Under the pieces are notes generated by a model that was not told the DNA's origin, did not search any database, and was given only the letters and a program-made list of their open reading frames with translations. 64,000 bases of DNA from Kaistia terrae (GTDB lineage: Bacteria > Pseudomonadota > Alphaproteobacteria > Rhizobiales > Kaistiaceae): assembly GCF_026344005.1 (NCBI RefSeq), contig NZ_JAPKNH010000004.1, positions 310,001 through 374,000 on the forward strand, given 5' to 3'. The translations under genes were made by a program, and so were the position numbers. Shown here piece by piece: positions 9,398 through 18,008 of this stretch; positions within the stretch are counted from its first letter, which is position 1; every line of letters starts with the position of its first letter.

Positions 9398-10228
9398 ATG
9401 AAAATCGCCATTACCGGAGCCACCGGCAGGATCGGTCGTGCCATCACGACTGAAGCACTGCGCCAGGGCCATAGCGTCGTCAGCATCGATCGTATTGCCC
9501 CGGCCGAGCCGGAGGCGCGGGAAAATTGCCGTTTCGTCCAGGCGGATATCGGCGACTATGACGCGCTGGTCGCCGCCTTTTCAGGCTGCGACGCACTGAT
9601 CCACATGGCCGCCATCCCGGCGCCGATCGGGCATCTCGATCATGTCGTCCACAACAACAACGTGGTCGGCAGCTACAACGCCATGCGGGCCGCCATCGAA
9701 GTGGGCATCCGGCGGATCGTGCAGGCGTCGAGCGTCAATGCGATCGGCCTATCCTTCAGCCGCGCGCCGCATTTCGACTATTTCCCCATCGACGAACAGC
9801 ACCCCAACCATAGCGAGGAGCCCTACAGCCTCTCCAAATGGATCTGCGAACAGCAGGCGGATACATTTGCCCGCCGCTATGAGGATATCCGCATCGCCTC
9901 GATGCGCTTTCATCTCGTGGTGGAACAGAAGTCCGACGCCGTGGCCGCGTTTGGTGTCGCGACCGAGGCGGCGGCTCTGCACCTTTGGGCCTATACGCGA
10001 TATGACGCCGCCGCACGGGCCTGCCTTCTGGCGCTCGAAGCGGCCTTCAAGGGCCATGAGGTCTTCTACATCATCGGGCCGGATAGCCTGCTGGACATCC
10101 CCACGCTCGAACTTGCCGCGCGCTTCTTCCCGGATGTGCCGGTGCGCGGTGATCTCAGCGACCATCGCAGCTTCTTCTCCTCGGCCAAGGCCGAACGAAT
10201 GCTCGACTGGCGGCACGACCCCCACTGA
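9398..10228 (+). CDS. NAD-dependent epimerase/dehydratase-type SDR (possibly uronate or aldose dehydrogenase)
   Basis: A 276-residue extended short-chain dehydrogenase/reductase. It has an N-terminal Rossmann motif TGATGRIG, a DIGDYDAL nucleotide-contact strand and the catalytic YSLSK pair near residues 142-146 with Ser-Ser at QASSVNA. The size and the GxxGxxG/YxxxK spacing resemble hexuronate dehydrogenases that convert glucuronate or galacturonate to the aldarolactone, which would fit this cluster. It could equally be a general sugar dehydrogenase. It lies 11 bp after copy 2 of the UxuA-like gene and 51 bp before the ManD gene. Confidence 0.7.
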   Translation: MKIAITGATGRIGRAITTEALRQGHSVVSIDRIAPAEPEARENCRFVQADIGDYDALVAAFSGCDALIHMAAIPAPIGHLDHVVHNNNVVGSYNAMRAAIEVGIRRIVQASSVNAIGLSFSRAPHFDYFPIDEQHPNHSEEPYSLSKWICEQQADTFARRYEDIRIASMRFHLVVEQKSDAVAAFGVATEAAALHLWAYTRYDAAARACLLALEAAFKGHEVFYIIGPDSLLDIPTLELAARFFPDVPVRGDLSDHRSFFSSAKAERMLDWRHDPH

Positions 10229-10279
10229 TTTCGTTCCGACCAGCCTCCAAAGCTCTCGCAAAATCTCAAGGCAGAACTC

Positions 10280-11491
10280 ATGAAGATCACGGACGTCAAA
10301 GTCATCGTCTGCTCGCCGGGACGCAATTTCGTCACCGTGAAGATCCTCACCGACGAGGGAATCTACGGCATCGGCGACGGCACGGTGAATGGACGCGAAC
10401 TCTCGGTCGTCAGCTATCTGCAGGATCACGTCGCGCCGCTGCTGATCGGGCGCGATCCCTCGCGTATCGAGGATATCTGGCAATATCTCTATCGCGGCGC
10501 TTATTGGCGGCGTGGGCCGATCACCATGGCGGCGATCTCAGCCATCGACATGGCGCTCTGGGATATCAAGGGCAAAGTGGCCAACATGCCGCTCTACCAG
10601 TTGCTCGGCGGCGCTTCGCGCGAAAAGGTGATGGTCTATTCGCATGCTCAGGGCATGACAATTGAAGAAGCCGTCGACGCGGTCGGCAAGAAGCGCGACG
10701 AGGGCTATGTCGCCATCCGCGCCCAGGTTGGCATTCCCGGACTGCCCGCGATCTACGGCACCGGCAAAGGCTCAGACCAGGGCAAGGGCGGCATGGTCGA
10801 TGCGCTGCCGAATGAGGAAGTCTGGTCCACTTCCAAATATATGGGCCACATCCCAAAACTGTTTGCGAGTCTGCGCGACACCTATGGCGATGACCTGCAT
10901 CTGCTGCACGATACGCATCACCGGCTGACACCGATCGAGGCGGCGCGGCTCGGCAAAGATCTCGAGCCGTTCCGCCTGTTCTGGCTGGAAGATCCGGTCC
11001 CGGCCGAATTGCAGGAAGGCTATCGTCTGATCCGCCAGCACACGACGACGCCGATCGCGCTTGGTGAGATCTTCAATACGATCTGGGATGCGAAGCTGCT
11101 GATCGAGGAACAGCTGATCGACTATATCCGCACCACCTCGGTGCATGCCGGCGGCGTCACCGGGCTGCGGCGGATCTTCGATTTCGCCTCGATCTATCAT
11201 GTCCGGACCGCCTGCCACGGACCGATGGATGTGTCTCCGGTTGCCATGGGGGCCAACGTCCATATCGACCTCTGGGTGCCCAATTTCGGCATCCAGGAGT
11301 TCTCCGGCTACACGCCGCTGATGCACGAGGTGTTCCCGCATGCCTGGAAGCAGGATGGCGGTTATCTGCACCCGGGTGAAGCGCCGGGGCATGGCGTCGA
11401 TATCGACGAGACGCTAGCGGCCAAATACCCCTATGAGCGCGCCTATCTGCCGGTCAATCGCCTCGAAGACGGCACGATCTGGCACTGGTAG
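10280..11491 (+). CDS. manD: D-mannonate dehydratase, ManD/RspA type (enolase superfamily)
   Basis: A 403-residue enolase-superfamily enzyme closely resembling ManD, which dehydrates D-mannonate (some members D-gluconate) to 2-keto-3-deoxygluconate. The ManD catalytic positions are recognisable: Arg147 and Tyr159 on the characteristic mobile loop, metal ligands near Asp211, Glu237 and Glu263, and His213 in the DTHHR motif. The length matches the family. It lies in a same-strand series with two other dehydratase-like genes, so the operon product is probably a 2-keto-3-deoxy sugar acid. No KDG kinase or aldolase is present in this cluster. Confidence 0.85.
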   Translation: MKITDVKVIVCSPGRNFVTVKILTDEGIYGIGDGTVNGRELSVVSYLQDHVAPLLIGRDPSRIEDIWQYLYRGAYWRRGPITMAAISAIDMALWDIKGKVANMPLYQLLGGASREKVMVYSHAQGMTIEEAVDAVGKKRDEGYVAIRAQVGIPGLPAIYGTGKGSDQGKGGMVDALPNEEVWSTSKYMGHIPKLFASLRDTYGDDLHLLHDTHHRLTPIEAARLGKDLEPFRLFWLEDPVPAELQEGYRLIRQHTTTPIALGEIFNTIWDAKLLIEEQLIDYIRTTSVHAGGVTGLRRIFDFASIYHVRTACHGPMDVSPVAMGANVHIDLWVPNFGIQEFSGYTPLMHEVFPHAWKQDGGYLHPGEAPGHGVDIDETLAAKYPYERAYLPVNRLEDGTIWHW

Positions 11492-11580
11492 GCGTCGAGA
11501 CGAGGCGGAAACGTCTCCTGAAATGAGGTTCGGCCGAGCGCCGAACCATCGCGTTTCTCTCAGATCCGGATAGCGAGATC

Positions 11581-12732
11581 ATGAAAATCACCGCCATTCG
11601 TCCCTATCCGGTCTGGGTGGGGACGCGGAACCAGCTTATCGTCAAGGTCGAAACCGACGAGGGCATCTTCGGATGGGGCGAAAGCGGCCTTTCCGGGCGC
11701 GAAAAGGCGGTCGTCGGCGCGCTGGAGCACTATCGCGAATTCCTGATCGGCCGCGATCCAATGCGCATCGGCGCGCTGTGGCAGGAGATGTATCGCAGCC
11801 AGTATTTCGAAGGCGGCCGGGTGTTGCAGGCGGCAATCTCGGCGCTCGACATCGCGCTCTATGACATCGTCGGCAAGGCGCTCGGGGTGCCAGTGTACCA
11901 GTTGCTGGGCGGCAAGCAGCGCGACCGGATTCCGACCTTCGCTTCCACCTCGGCGCCGCCCGGGCCGGAGATGATCGAGCAGGCGAGGGGGCTGATCGAG
12001 GCGGGCTGGAACGCCATGCGCCTGTCGCCGGCCGGTCATGGCCAGTCGAACATCTATGAGCCGCGCGAACACATTGCCACCTCGGCGAAGTGGTGCGTCA
12101 AGGCGCGGGAGGAACTGGGCGACGACGTCGTTCTGGGCATCGACTACCACCACCGCCTGTCGGTCGCGGAAGCCGCGAGTTTCTGCCAGAAGATGCCTAG
12201 CGGCACGCTCGATTTCCTCGAGGAGCCGATCCGCGACGAGACACCGGAGGCCTATGAGGCGCTGCGTCGGATGGTCGATATCCCGTTCGCCATCGGCGAG
12301 GAGTTCGCCTCGAAGTGGCAGTTCCTGCCTTTCATCGAGCGCGACATCCACCAGTTCAACCGGATCGACATCTGCAATGTCGGCGGCTTCACGGAGTCGA
12401 TGAAAGTTGCCGGCTGGAGCGAGGCCCACTACGTCGACATGATGCCCCATAATCCGCTTGGGCCGATCTGCACGGCGGCGACGGTGCATTTCTCTGCGGC
12501 GGTCGCCAACTTCTCCTGGCTGGAGACCCGCACATCGACGGCCGAACAGCTCGGCTTCGACAATTCCGAGTTCTTCCCGGTGCAGCCCCGGATCGAGAAG
12601 GCGCACTACGCCGTCTCCGATGTTCCGGGTCTCGGCATTGAGGTCAACGAGGAACTGATTCAGAAGCAGAGCTTCAAATTCTGGGAAGCGCCGCACCTGA
12701 AGCGTCACGATGGTTCCGTGACAAACTGGTAG
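11581..12732 (+). CDS. Enolase-superfamily sugar-acid dehydratase (galactonate dehydratase-like)
   Basis: A 383-residue mandelate racemase/muconate-lactonizing family protein. Metal-binding positions fall at Asp188 (GIDYHHR), Glu214/215 (FLEEP) and Glu240/241 (IGEE), and a base-like His occurs in MMPHNPLGPI, the arrangement seen in D-galactonate dehydratase. The C-terminus is aromatic-rich (HDGSVTNW), as in that group. It is the last gene of the sugar-acid cluster, 89 bp after manD. It may handle a C4 epimer of the ManD substrate or act as an aldarolactone isomerase; sequence alone does not decide. Confidence 0.75.
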   Translation: MKITAIRPYPVWVGTRNQLIVKVETDEGIFGWGESGLSGREKAVVGALEHYREFLIGRDPMRIGALWQEMYRSQYFEGGRVLQAAISALDIALYDIVGKALGVPVYQLLGGKQRDRIPTFASTSAPPGPEMIEQARGLIEAGWNAMRLSPAGHGQSNIYEPREHIATSAKWCVKAREELGDDVVLGIDYHHRLSVAEAASFCQKMPSGTLDFLEEPIRDETPEAYEALRRMVDIPFAIGEEFASKWQFLPFIERDIHQFNRIDICNVGGFTESMKVAGWSEAHYVDMMPHNPLGPICTAATVHFSAAVANFSWLETRTSTAEQLGFDNSEFFPVQPRIEKAHYAVSDVPGLGIEVNEELIQKQSFKFWEAPHLKRHDGSVTNW

Positions 12733-12742
12733 ACTTGTACCG

Positions 12743-12774
12743 GAAGGGGCCTAGCCGCAGCCTCGGGCCCCTTC
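12743..12774 (+). terminator. Probable terminator of the sugar-acid cluster
   Basis: A 9-bp perfect stem (GAAGGGGCC / GGCCCCTTC) with a 14-nt loop lies 11 bp after the last dehydratase gene. No T-tract follows, so its efficiency is uncertain. Confidence 0.5.
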
Positions 12775-13460
12775 GTCGACGCGCGGACCCCAATGGCCGT
12801 GGCGCCTTGTCAACGGTTGCGCTCGCTTGTCGAACCGACTGAATGCAGCTTGGAGCGGTGTCGCTGACCCGCCGGCCGCGTCAGCGCCTTCCCGGCTTCA
12901 TGAGATGACCACCCTCGGTCGGGGCTCCGGCACGGGCTGGCGATTCGACGCTGGAATCCTCGGCGGATGCCCGCCGGCTACGCGTGCCTTGCCATACCAG
13001 GCGGTCTCCGCGGAGTGGCCTTCACCACGGTCGATGCTTCGATGTGCTGGGGGTATGCCGCTGATCTTGGCTCCGGCCTCGTCGTGGGCGCGGTGGATAA
13101 CTCGACGCCCGAATCCTGGTCAAAGTCTCCGACGCCGCCCTGGTGGTGAAATTCTCCGCAAGTCGTCCACGCCGACTGCCGATCCCCCATGCCGGCTATG
13201 GATTTCAAAATTCATTGGATCAGCAACGATATATTTCGGATGTCGATGCTATCCAGTAACGTCCGTTTCTCGCGACGTAACGTCCGGATAGCTTTGTTTT
13301 AAGCCATTTTGAATGAAGGTCTGACTTCATTTTAGGCGGCGTTTCGCTCTGCCTGCGGCGCAACAAAATCGATTGACTGTTGATAGACAAATGAAATTAT
13401 CTTCTCCTGATCGCCGCCATTTCGCACAGACGGTTACGGCGATAGAGCAGGGGAAACATC
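12775..13460. other. Non-coding stretch upstream of the second ABC operon
   Basis: No convincing gene is seen in these 686 bases; the open frames are short, unlike known proteins and lack good start contexts. The right half is AT-richer and looks regulatory. A direct repeat GTAACGTCCG occurs at 13256-13265 and 13277-13286 (21 bp apart, two helical turns) and is bracketed by the inverted pair GCTATCC (13248) and GGATAGC (13286). A further inverted repeat AATGAAG-N6-CTTCATT lies at 13312-13331. Confidence 0.5.
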
Positions 13461-14657
13461 ATGACTCGAGACAAGAATTTCATCCTTGGCGGCCGGCTGA
13501 GCCGTCGTACCTTCCTGGGTGGCGCCGCGGCGCTTGCATTGCCGCTCGCAGCCCCCAGCCTGGCGCGCGCGCAATCGTCGAGCTTCAAGCTTGGCGTCCT
13601 GCTACCGTTCTCCGGCGGCCTTGAGCTCTTCGCCCAGCAGGGCATGCAGGGCGTGAAGATGGCCGTGGATGAGTTCAACGCCAATGGCGGCGTGCTTGGC
13701 CGCCAAATCGAGATCGTCCAGGCCGACGACAAGACCGATCCGCGCACCGCTGTCGAGCGTGCGACCCAGTTGATCCGCCGCGATGCGGTGAACGCGATCG
13801 TCGGTCCCGTCACCAGCGCCAATCGAGACGCGATCAAGTCGACCATCGAGCGCGGCAAGACTCCGCTGCTCTACGCGACAGACTATGAAGGCGGCGTCTG
13901 CAGCCCCTGGATGGCCTGCTACAGCGCCGTTCCAGCCCATTTCGTCGAGCCGCTGATCCCGTTCCTCGCCGGACGCGGCGCCAAGAGCTTCTATCTGTTC
14001 GGCGCCGACTACACCTGGCCGCAAAAGATGAACAAGGCGATCCGCGCCAAGATCGAGGCCGGTGGCGGTACGGTCGCGGGCGAGGAATACACCCCGTTCG
14101 GCATGAAGGACTTTGCTCCCACGCTGCGCAAGATCGAAGAGTCGGGCACCGATTTCGTGATCCTGACCCTGCCGGGCGCAGACGGTGTGACCTTCGTCAA
14201 GCAGTTCGCCGCCTCGGGCCTGAAGGGCAAGGTTGGTCTCTCCTTCCTGGGCTTCAACGAGAACTATCTGCCGGGCTTCAGCGGCGACGAAGCGGAGGGG
14301 ATCATCGCGCCGCTGCCGTTCATGCAATCGCTCGACCGCCCCGAGACCAAGGATTTTGTCGCCAGGCAGCGCAAGGCGTTCGGTGACGACGTGGTCGTGA
14401 CCTACTACGCCGACTCCCATTACGGGCTGACGAAGTTCTACCTCGATGCGGTGCGCAAGGCCGATAGCGACGACAAGGCCGCCATCATGGCAGCTCTGCC
14501 CAACCAGTCGATCCTGTCGGGCAATGGCGACGTCACCCTGCGTGCGTCCGACCGGCACGTCGATCTGAACATCCTGATCGCGTCGGTGAAGGGCGGTGGT
14601 CTTGCGATGGAAGAATACATCGGCAAGGTCGCGGCTCCGGATCAGTGCAGCATCTAG
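13461..14657 (+). CDS. ABC importer substrate-binding protein, branched-chain/amide type, Tat-exported
   Basis: A 398-residue Peripla_BP_6-type (LivJ/UrtA/AmiC-like) binding protein. The N-terminus carries a twin-arginine signal (RLSRRTFLGG followed by a hydrophobic Ala/Leu stretch, cleavage near ARAQS), so it is probably folded before export. The mature part begins FKLGVLLPFSGGLELF, typical of this family. It is the first of five genes forming a complete Liv-type importer. The ligand could be an amino acid, urea, a short amide or an aromatic compound; nothing nearby specifies it. Confidence 0.88.
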   Translation: MTRDKNFILGGRLSRRTFLGGAAALALPLAAPSLARAQSSSFKLGVLLPFSGGLELFAQQGMQGVKMAVDEFNANGGVLGRQIEIVQADDKTDPRTAVERATQLIRRDAVNAIVGPVTSANRDAIKSTIERGKTPLLYATDYEGGVCSPWMACYSAVPAHFVEPLIPFLAGRGAKSFYLFGADYTWPQKMNKAIRAKIEAGGGTVAGEEYTPFGMKDFAPTLRKIEESGTDFVILTLPGADGVTFVKQFAASGLKGKVGLSFLGFNENYLPGFSGDEAEGIIAPLPFMQSLDRPETKDFVARQRKAFGDDVVVTYYADSHYGLTKFYLDAVRKADSDDKAAIMAALPNQSILSGNGDVTLRASDRHVDLNILIASVKGGGLAMEEYIGKVAAPDQCSI

Positions 14658-14668
14658 TGGGGCCGTCC

Positions 14669-15421
14669 GTGACCGCCGACTTTCTCAATATCGACGGACT
14701 GCGCAAGAGCTTTGGCGGCATCCATGCCCTGCAAGGGGTGAGCTTTTCGCTCGGTGCTGCCGGGATCAAGTGCATCGTCGGGCCGAATGGTTGCGGCAAG
14801 AGCACCCTTTTCAACGTGCTGACCGGGGTCTTGGCCCCGGACAGCGGTACGGCGACGCTGGAGGGGAACCGTATTTCGGGCCTCAACGCGCACCGTGTCA
14901 GCCGCTTGGGCGTCGGGCGCAAATTCCAGGTGCCCGGCGTGCTCTCCGACCTGACGGTCATGGAGCATATGGAAATCGCGCTTGCCGCCCGGGCTACGGG
15001 CGGCAAGGTCTGGAAGACATTGAACTGGCGCGGCAATCGCGCCGAGTCGCTGGCAATGCTCGCCGATGCCGGCCTTGCCGAATATGCCGACAAGATCGCC
15101 TCGCAATTGCCGCATGGCATCAAGCAACGGCTTGAGATCCTGATGCTCGTCGCGCGCGGCATGAAGCTGCTGCTGCTCGATGAGCCGACGGCCGGCATGA
15201 CCGCGACCGAGACACAGGCGACGATCGACCTGATCCGCCGGATCAACCAGACGACCGGCGCGGCCATCCTGGTGATCGAGCACGACATGACCTTTGTGCG
15301 CAATCTTGCCTGCCCGCTCATCGTCATGATGCGCGGCGAGGTGCTGCGCGAGGGAACCTATGACGAGGTTCGCGCCGATCCGCAGGTGCGGTCCGCCTAT
15401 CTGGGAGATCGTCATGCTTGA
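14669..15421 (+). CDS. ABC importer ATPase (LivG-like)
   Basis: ATP-binding subunit with Walker A (GPNGCGKST), an unusual LPHGIKQRLEI signature (the Ser-Gly-Gly is altered, as in many LivG/UrtD proteins) and Walker B (LLLLDEPTAGMT). GTG at 14669 is chosen because GGGG lies 6 nt upstream; GTG at 14657 (sharing one base with the previous stop) and at 14645 are also in frame. It acts with the LivF-like ATPase that overlaps its 3' end. Confidence 0.88.
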   Translation: MTADFLNIDGLRKSFGGIHALQGVSFSLGAAGIKCIVGPNGCGKSTLFNVLTGVLAPDSGTATLEGNRISGLNAHRVSRLGVGRKFQVPGVLSDLTVMEHMEIALAARATGGKVWKTLNWRGNRAESLAMLADAGLAEYADKIASQLPHGIKQRLEILMLVARGMKLLLLDEPTAGMTATETQATIDLIRRINQTTGAAILVIEHDMTFVRNLACPLIVMMRGEVLREGTYDEVRADPQVRSAYLGDRHA

Positions 15422-16118
15422 GATAAAAGGTCTCCGATCCGGCTATGCGCGCGGTGCCGACATCCTCAAGGGCATCGACCTTAACGTGACGGCGGGCGAG
15501 CGCGTGGCCATCATGGGCCGCAATGGCATGGGCAAGACCCTGCTCGCCAAGACGATCATGGGTCTGGTGAAGCCTTCGGCGGGAGACATCCGTCTCGAAG
15601 GCGCACCAATCGGCGCAATGCCGGCCCACAAGATCAGCAATCTAGGCGTCGCCTACGTGCCGCAGGGGCGCGAGATCTTCGGCGATTTCACCATCCTCGA
15701 AAATTTGCGCATGGGCGTCATCGGCAAGCCGAAGCTCGGTCTTGAAGGTCTGGAGAAGATCTACGACTGGTTCCCCATTCTGCGCGAGCGCCAGTCGCAG
15801 CGCGCCGGCACCATGTCGGGCGGCCAGATGCAGCAGCTTGCCATTGCGCGTGCGCTGATCGGACGGCCGAAGCTGCTGCTGCTGGACGAGCCTTCCGAGG
15901 GGATCCAGCCGAACATCGTTCATGAGATCGCCGAAAAGCTGAGCGCAATCAGCGCCACGGAAGGGCTGACCGTGATCGTGATCGAGCAGAATTTCGAGAT
16001 GGTCGAAATCCTCGCGGAACGTGTGGCGTTTCTCGAAAACGGCCTCATAACGGGCGAGAGCCCCACGTCTAGATTGGTCGCTGAGCCTGAGCTGATCACG
16101 CAGAACATGGGGCTTTGA
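15414..16118 (+). CDS. ABC importer ATPase (LivF-like)
   Basis: A 234-residue ATPase starting with MLEIKGLRSGYARGADIL, typical of LivF. It has Walker A (GRNGMGKTL), signature MSGGQMQQ and Walker B (LLLLDEPSEGIQP). The start at 15414 overlaps the previous gene by 8 bp; an upstream in-frame ATG would extend far into the LivG-like gene and is rejected. It is translationally coupled within the Liv-type operon. Confidence 0.9.
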   Translation: MLEIKGLRSGYARGADILKGIDLNVTAGERVAIMGRNGMGKTLLAKTIMGLVKPSAGDIRLEGAPIGAMPAHKISNLGVAYVPQGREIFGDFTILENLRMGVIGKPKLGLEGLEKIYDWFPILRERQSQRAGTMSGGQMQQLAIARALIGRPKLLLLDEPSEGIQPNIVHEIAEKLSAISATEGLTVIVIEQNFEMVEILAERVAFLENGLITGESPTSRLVAEPELITQNMGL

Positions 16119-16122
16119 GGCG

Positions 16123-16980
16123 ATGGTGACACTTTTCGGCTTGGCGCTCGACGCCATGAACTACACGTCGGTCCTGCTGCTGGTCTGCATCGGACTGGTC
16201 GTCATTTTCGGCCTGATGCAGGTCATCAACCTCGCGCATGGGGAATTCTTCCTGCTCGGCGCCTATACCGTGCTGGTGGCGCAGGGCGTGGGTATTCCGT
16301 TCTGGCTGGCCGTCCCGATGGCGTTTGTCGCGGTCGCGATCGTCGGTCTGCTGTGTGACGCCGTGATCCTGCGGTTCATCTATGACAGGCCGGTCGACAC
16401 CATCCTGGCCACATGGGGTCTATCGCTGGCGATCCGGCAGGCGATCGTCATCGTCTTCGGCGCGCAATCGCAGCAGGTCGCAGCCCCGCTGACCACGCCA
16501 GTCGAGTTGTTCGGCGTATCTTACTCGTCCTACCGGCTGGTCGTGATGCTGATCGCCGTCCTGGTCGCGCTGGCGGTGTTTCTCGTGCTGTACCGTACCT
16601 CCATTGGCCTTGCCGCCCGCGCGGCGATGGCAAATCGGCAGATGGCGCAATGCCTCGGCATCAACATGCGCCGGCTTGACCGCTCGACCTTCAGCGTCGG
16701 CGCGGGCCTCGCCGGCCTGTCCGGCGCGGTGATGGCGCCGTTGATGAGCGTCGATCCGCAGATGGGCATGGGCTTCGTCCTGCCTGCCTTCCTGTCGATC
16801 CTGGTCGGTGGCGTCGGCAGCCCGGTCGGCGCGATCTGGGGGTCCGTTGTCATCGGCGGCTCGACCACGCTGGTCTCCGCCTGGTGGACGCCGGTGATCG
16901 CGCAGATCGTCGTGTTCCTGCTGGCGATCGTAACCATCCGCTTCCTTCCTTCCGGTCTGTCGGGGCTTCGCAAAAGATGA
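16123..16980 (+). CDS. ABC importer permease (LivH-like)
   Basis: A 285-residue hydrophobic protein with about eight predicted membrane spans and the BPD_transp_2 signature INLAHGEFFLLGAYT near residue 35, diagnostic of LivH/UrtB permeases. Its start is 4 bp after the LivF-like stop, and its end overlaps the next permease by 4 bp. Confidence 0.9.
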   Translation: MVTLFGLALDAMNYTSVLLLVCIGLVVIFGLMQVINLAHGEFFLLGAYTVLVAQGVGIPFWLAVPMAFVAVAIVGLLCDAVILRFIYDRPVDTILATWGLSLAIRQAIVIVFGAQSQQVAAPLTTPVELFGVSYSSYRLVVMLIAVLVALAVFLVLYRTSIGLAARAAMANRQMAQCLGINMRRLDRSTFSVGAGLAGLSGAVMAPLMSVDPQMGMGFVLPAFLSILVGGVGSPVGAIWGSVVIGGSTTLVSAWWTPVIAQIVVFLLAIVTIRFLPSGLSGLRKR

Positions 16981-17942
16981 TGGCTCGCCTTCTACCTACC
17001 CTGGCTGTCTGGGCCGTTCTCGCCATGCTGCCGTTGCTGCTGGGTGAATGGGAATTGGCGATGTTCGGCCAATTGCTGATCTACGGCATTGTCGCGATCA
17101 GTCTGGCCTTCATCTGGGGGCAGGGCGGTCTGGTCAGCTTCGGCCAGGCCCTGTTCTTCGGCGCCGGCGCCTATGCCATGTCGCTCACCGCCAAGGGGAT
17201 GCTGCCGGGAATTCCGGCCTCCCCATGGCTCGGCCTTTTGTTCGCCATCGCCGCCGGCGCCATCTTCGGCGCGTTGGTCGGCGGGGCGCTTTTCTTCGGC
17301 AAGGGGCTGCGCACCGCCTATTTCGGCATTATCACCATCGCGGCGGCAGTCATCGCGGAGCGTGTGACCACAAACTGGCGCTTTATCGGTGGCTTCAACG
17401 GCCTGCTCGACGTGCCGCCTTTGCCGCTTCCCGGTGGTCTCGACAGCGCCGATCCGCTGGCCGGCTATCTGCTGGTTCTGGGATTCGCGCTGCTGGCGTT
17501 CCTGTTCCTGCTGGCTGTCGAGCGCTCGCCCTATGGAACGGTGCTGCGCGGCATTCGCTGCGATGAACGCCGCATCATGAGCCTGGGCTTTTTTGTTCCG
17601 ATCTGGAAGGTCGTGGCGCTGGCGCTTTCCGGTGGTGTCGCCGGGCTCGCCGGTGGCCTGTTCGCCACGCAGTTCAATTTCGTCTCGCCGGCCGTCATCG
17701 GACTGGCGCTCTCGACAGAAATCCTGATCTGGGCGGCGGTCGGCGGCAAGGGCGTGCTGATGGCTGCCTTCATCGGCGCGATCGTCGTGAAGTACATGGA
17801 AGGCTATCTGTCCGAGACCATCGGCAACTATTGGCTGCTGGTAACGGGGATCGCCTTCATCGTCGTGGTGGTCCTGTTCCCGCAGGGACTTCTCGGCCGG
17901 CTGTTCAAGCTGCCGACTCCATACCGTCTGCGCGGGGACTAA
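16977..17942 (+). CDS. ABC importer permease (LivM-like)
   Basis: A roughly 321-residue permease with the LivM features WGQGGLVSFGQALFFGAGAYA near residues 45-65 and a C-terminal FPQGLLGRL motif. ATG at 16977 overlaps the preceding stop (ATGA); an adjacent ATG at 16980 is also possible. It is the last gene of the Liv-type operon and is followed 25 bp later by a strong terminator. Confidence 0.9.
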   Translation: MMARLLPTLAVWAVLAMLPLLLGEWELAMFGQLLIYGIVAISLAFIWGQGGLVSFGQALFFGAGAYAMSLTAKGMLPGIPASPWLGLLFAIAAGAIFGALVGGALFFGKGLRTAYFGIITIAAAVIAERVTTNWRFIGGFNGLLDVPPLPLPGGLDSADPLAGYLLVLGFALLAFLFLLAVERSPYGTVLRGIRCDERRIMSLGFFVPIWKVVALALSGGVAGLAGGLFATQFNFVSPAVIGLALSTEILIWAAVGGKGVLMAAFIGAIVVKYMEGYLSETIGNYWLLVTGIAFIVVVVLFPQGLLGRLFKLPTPYRLRGD

Positions 17943-17967
17943 GTCCCGAAGGATAGATACTTCGATT

Positions 17968-18002
17968 AACGGGATCCGCCTGCGCGCCAGGCGGATCCCG
18001 TT
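17968..18002. terminator. Strong bidirectional terminator
   Basis: A perfect 15-bp stem (AACGGGATCCGCCTG / CAGGCGGATCCCGTT) with a 5-nt loop, followed on the + strand by GTTGTTT. It lies between the end of the Liv-type operon and the end of the convergent sugar dehydrogenase gene and can serve both. Confidence 0.85.
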
Positions 18003-18008
18003 GTTGTT

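Noticed and set aside
12827-13291. Open frame of 154 codons in the gap before the Liv-type operon
   Set aside because: The composition is Pro/Arg/Ser-rich, there is no family resemblance and no ribosome-binding site; the region looks non-coding or decayed beyond recognition.
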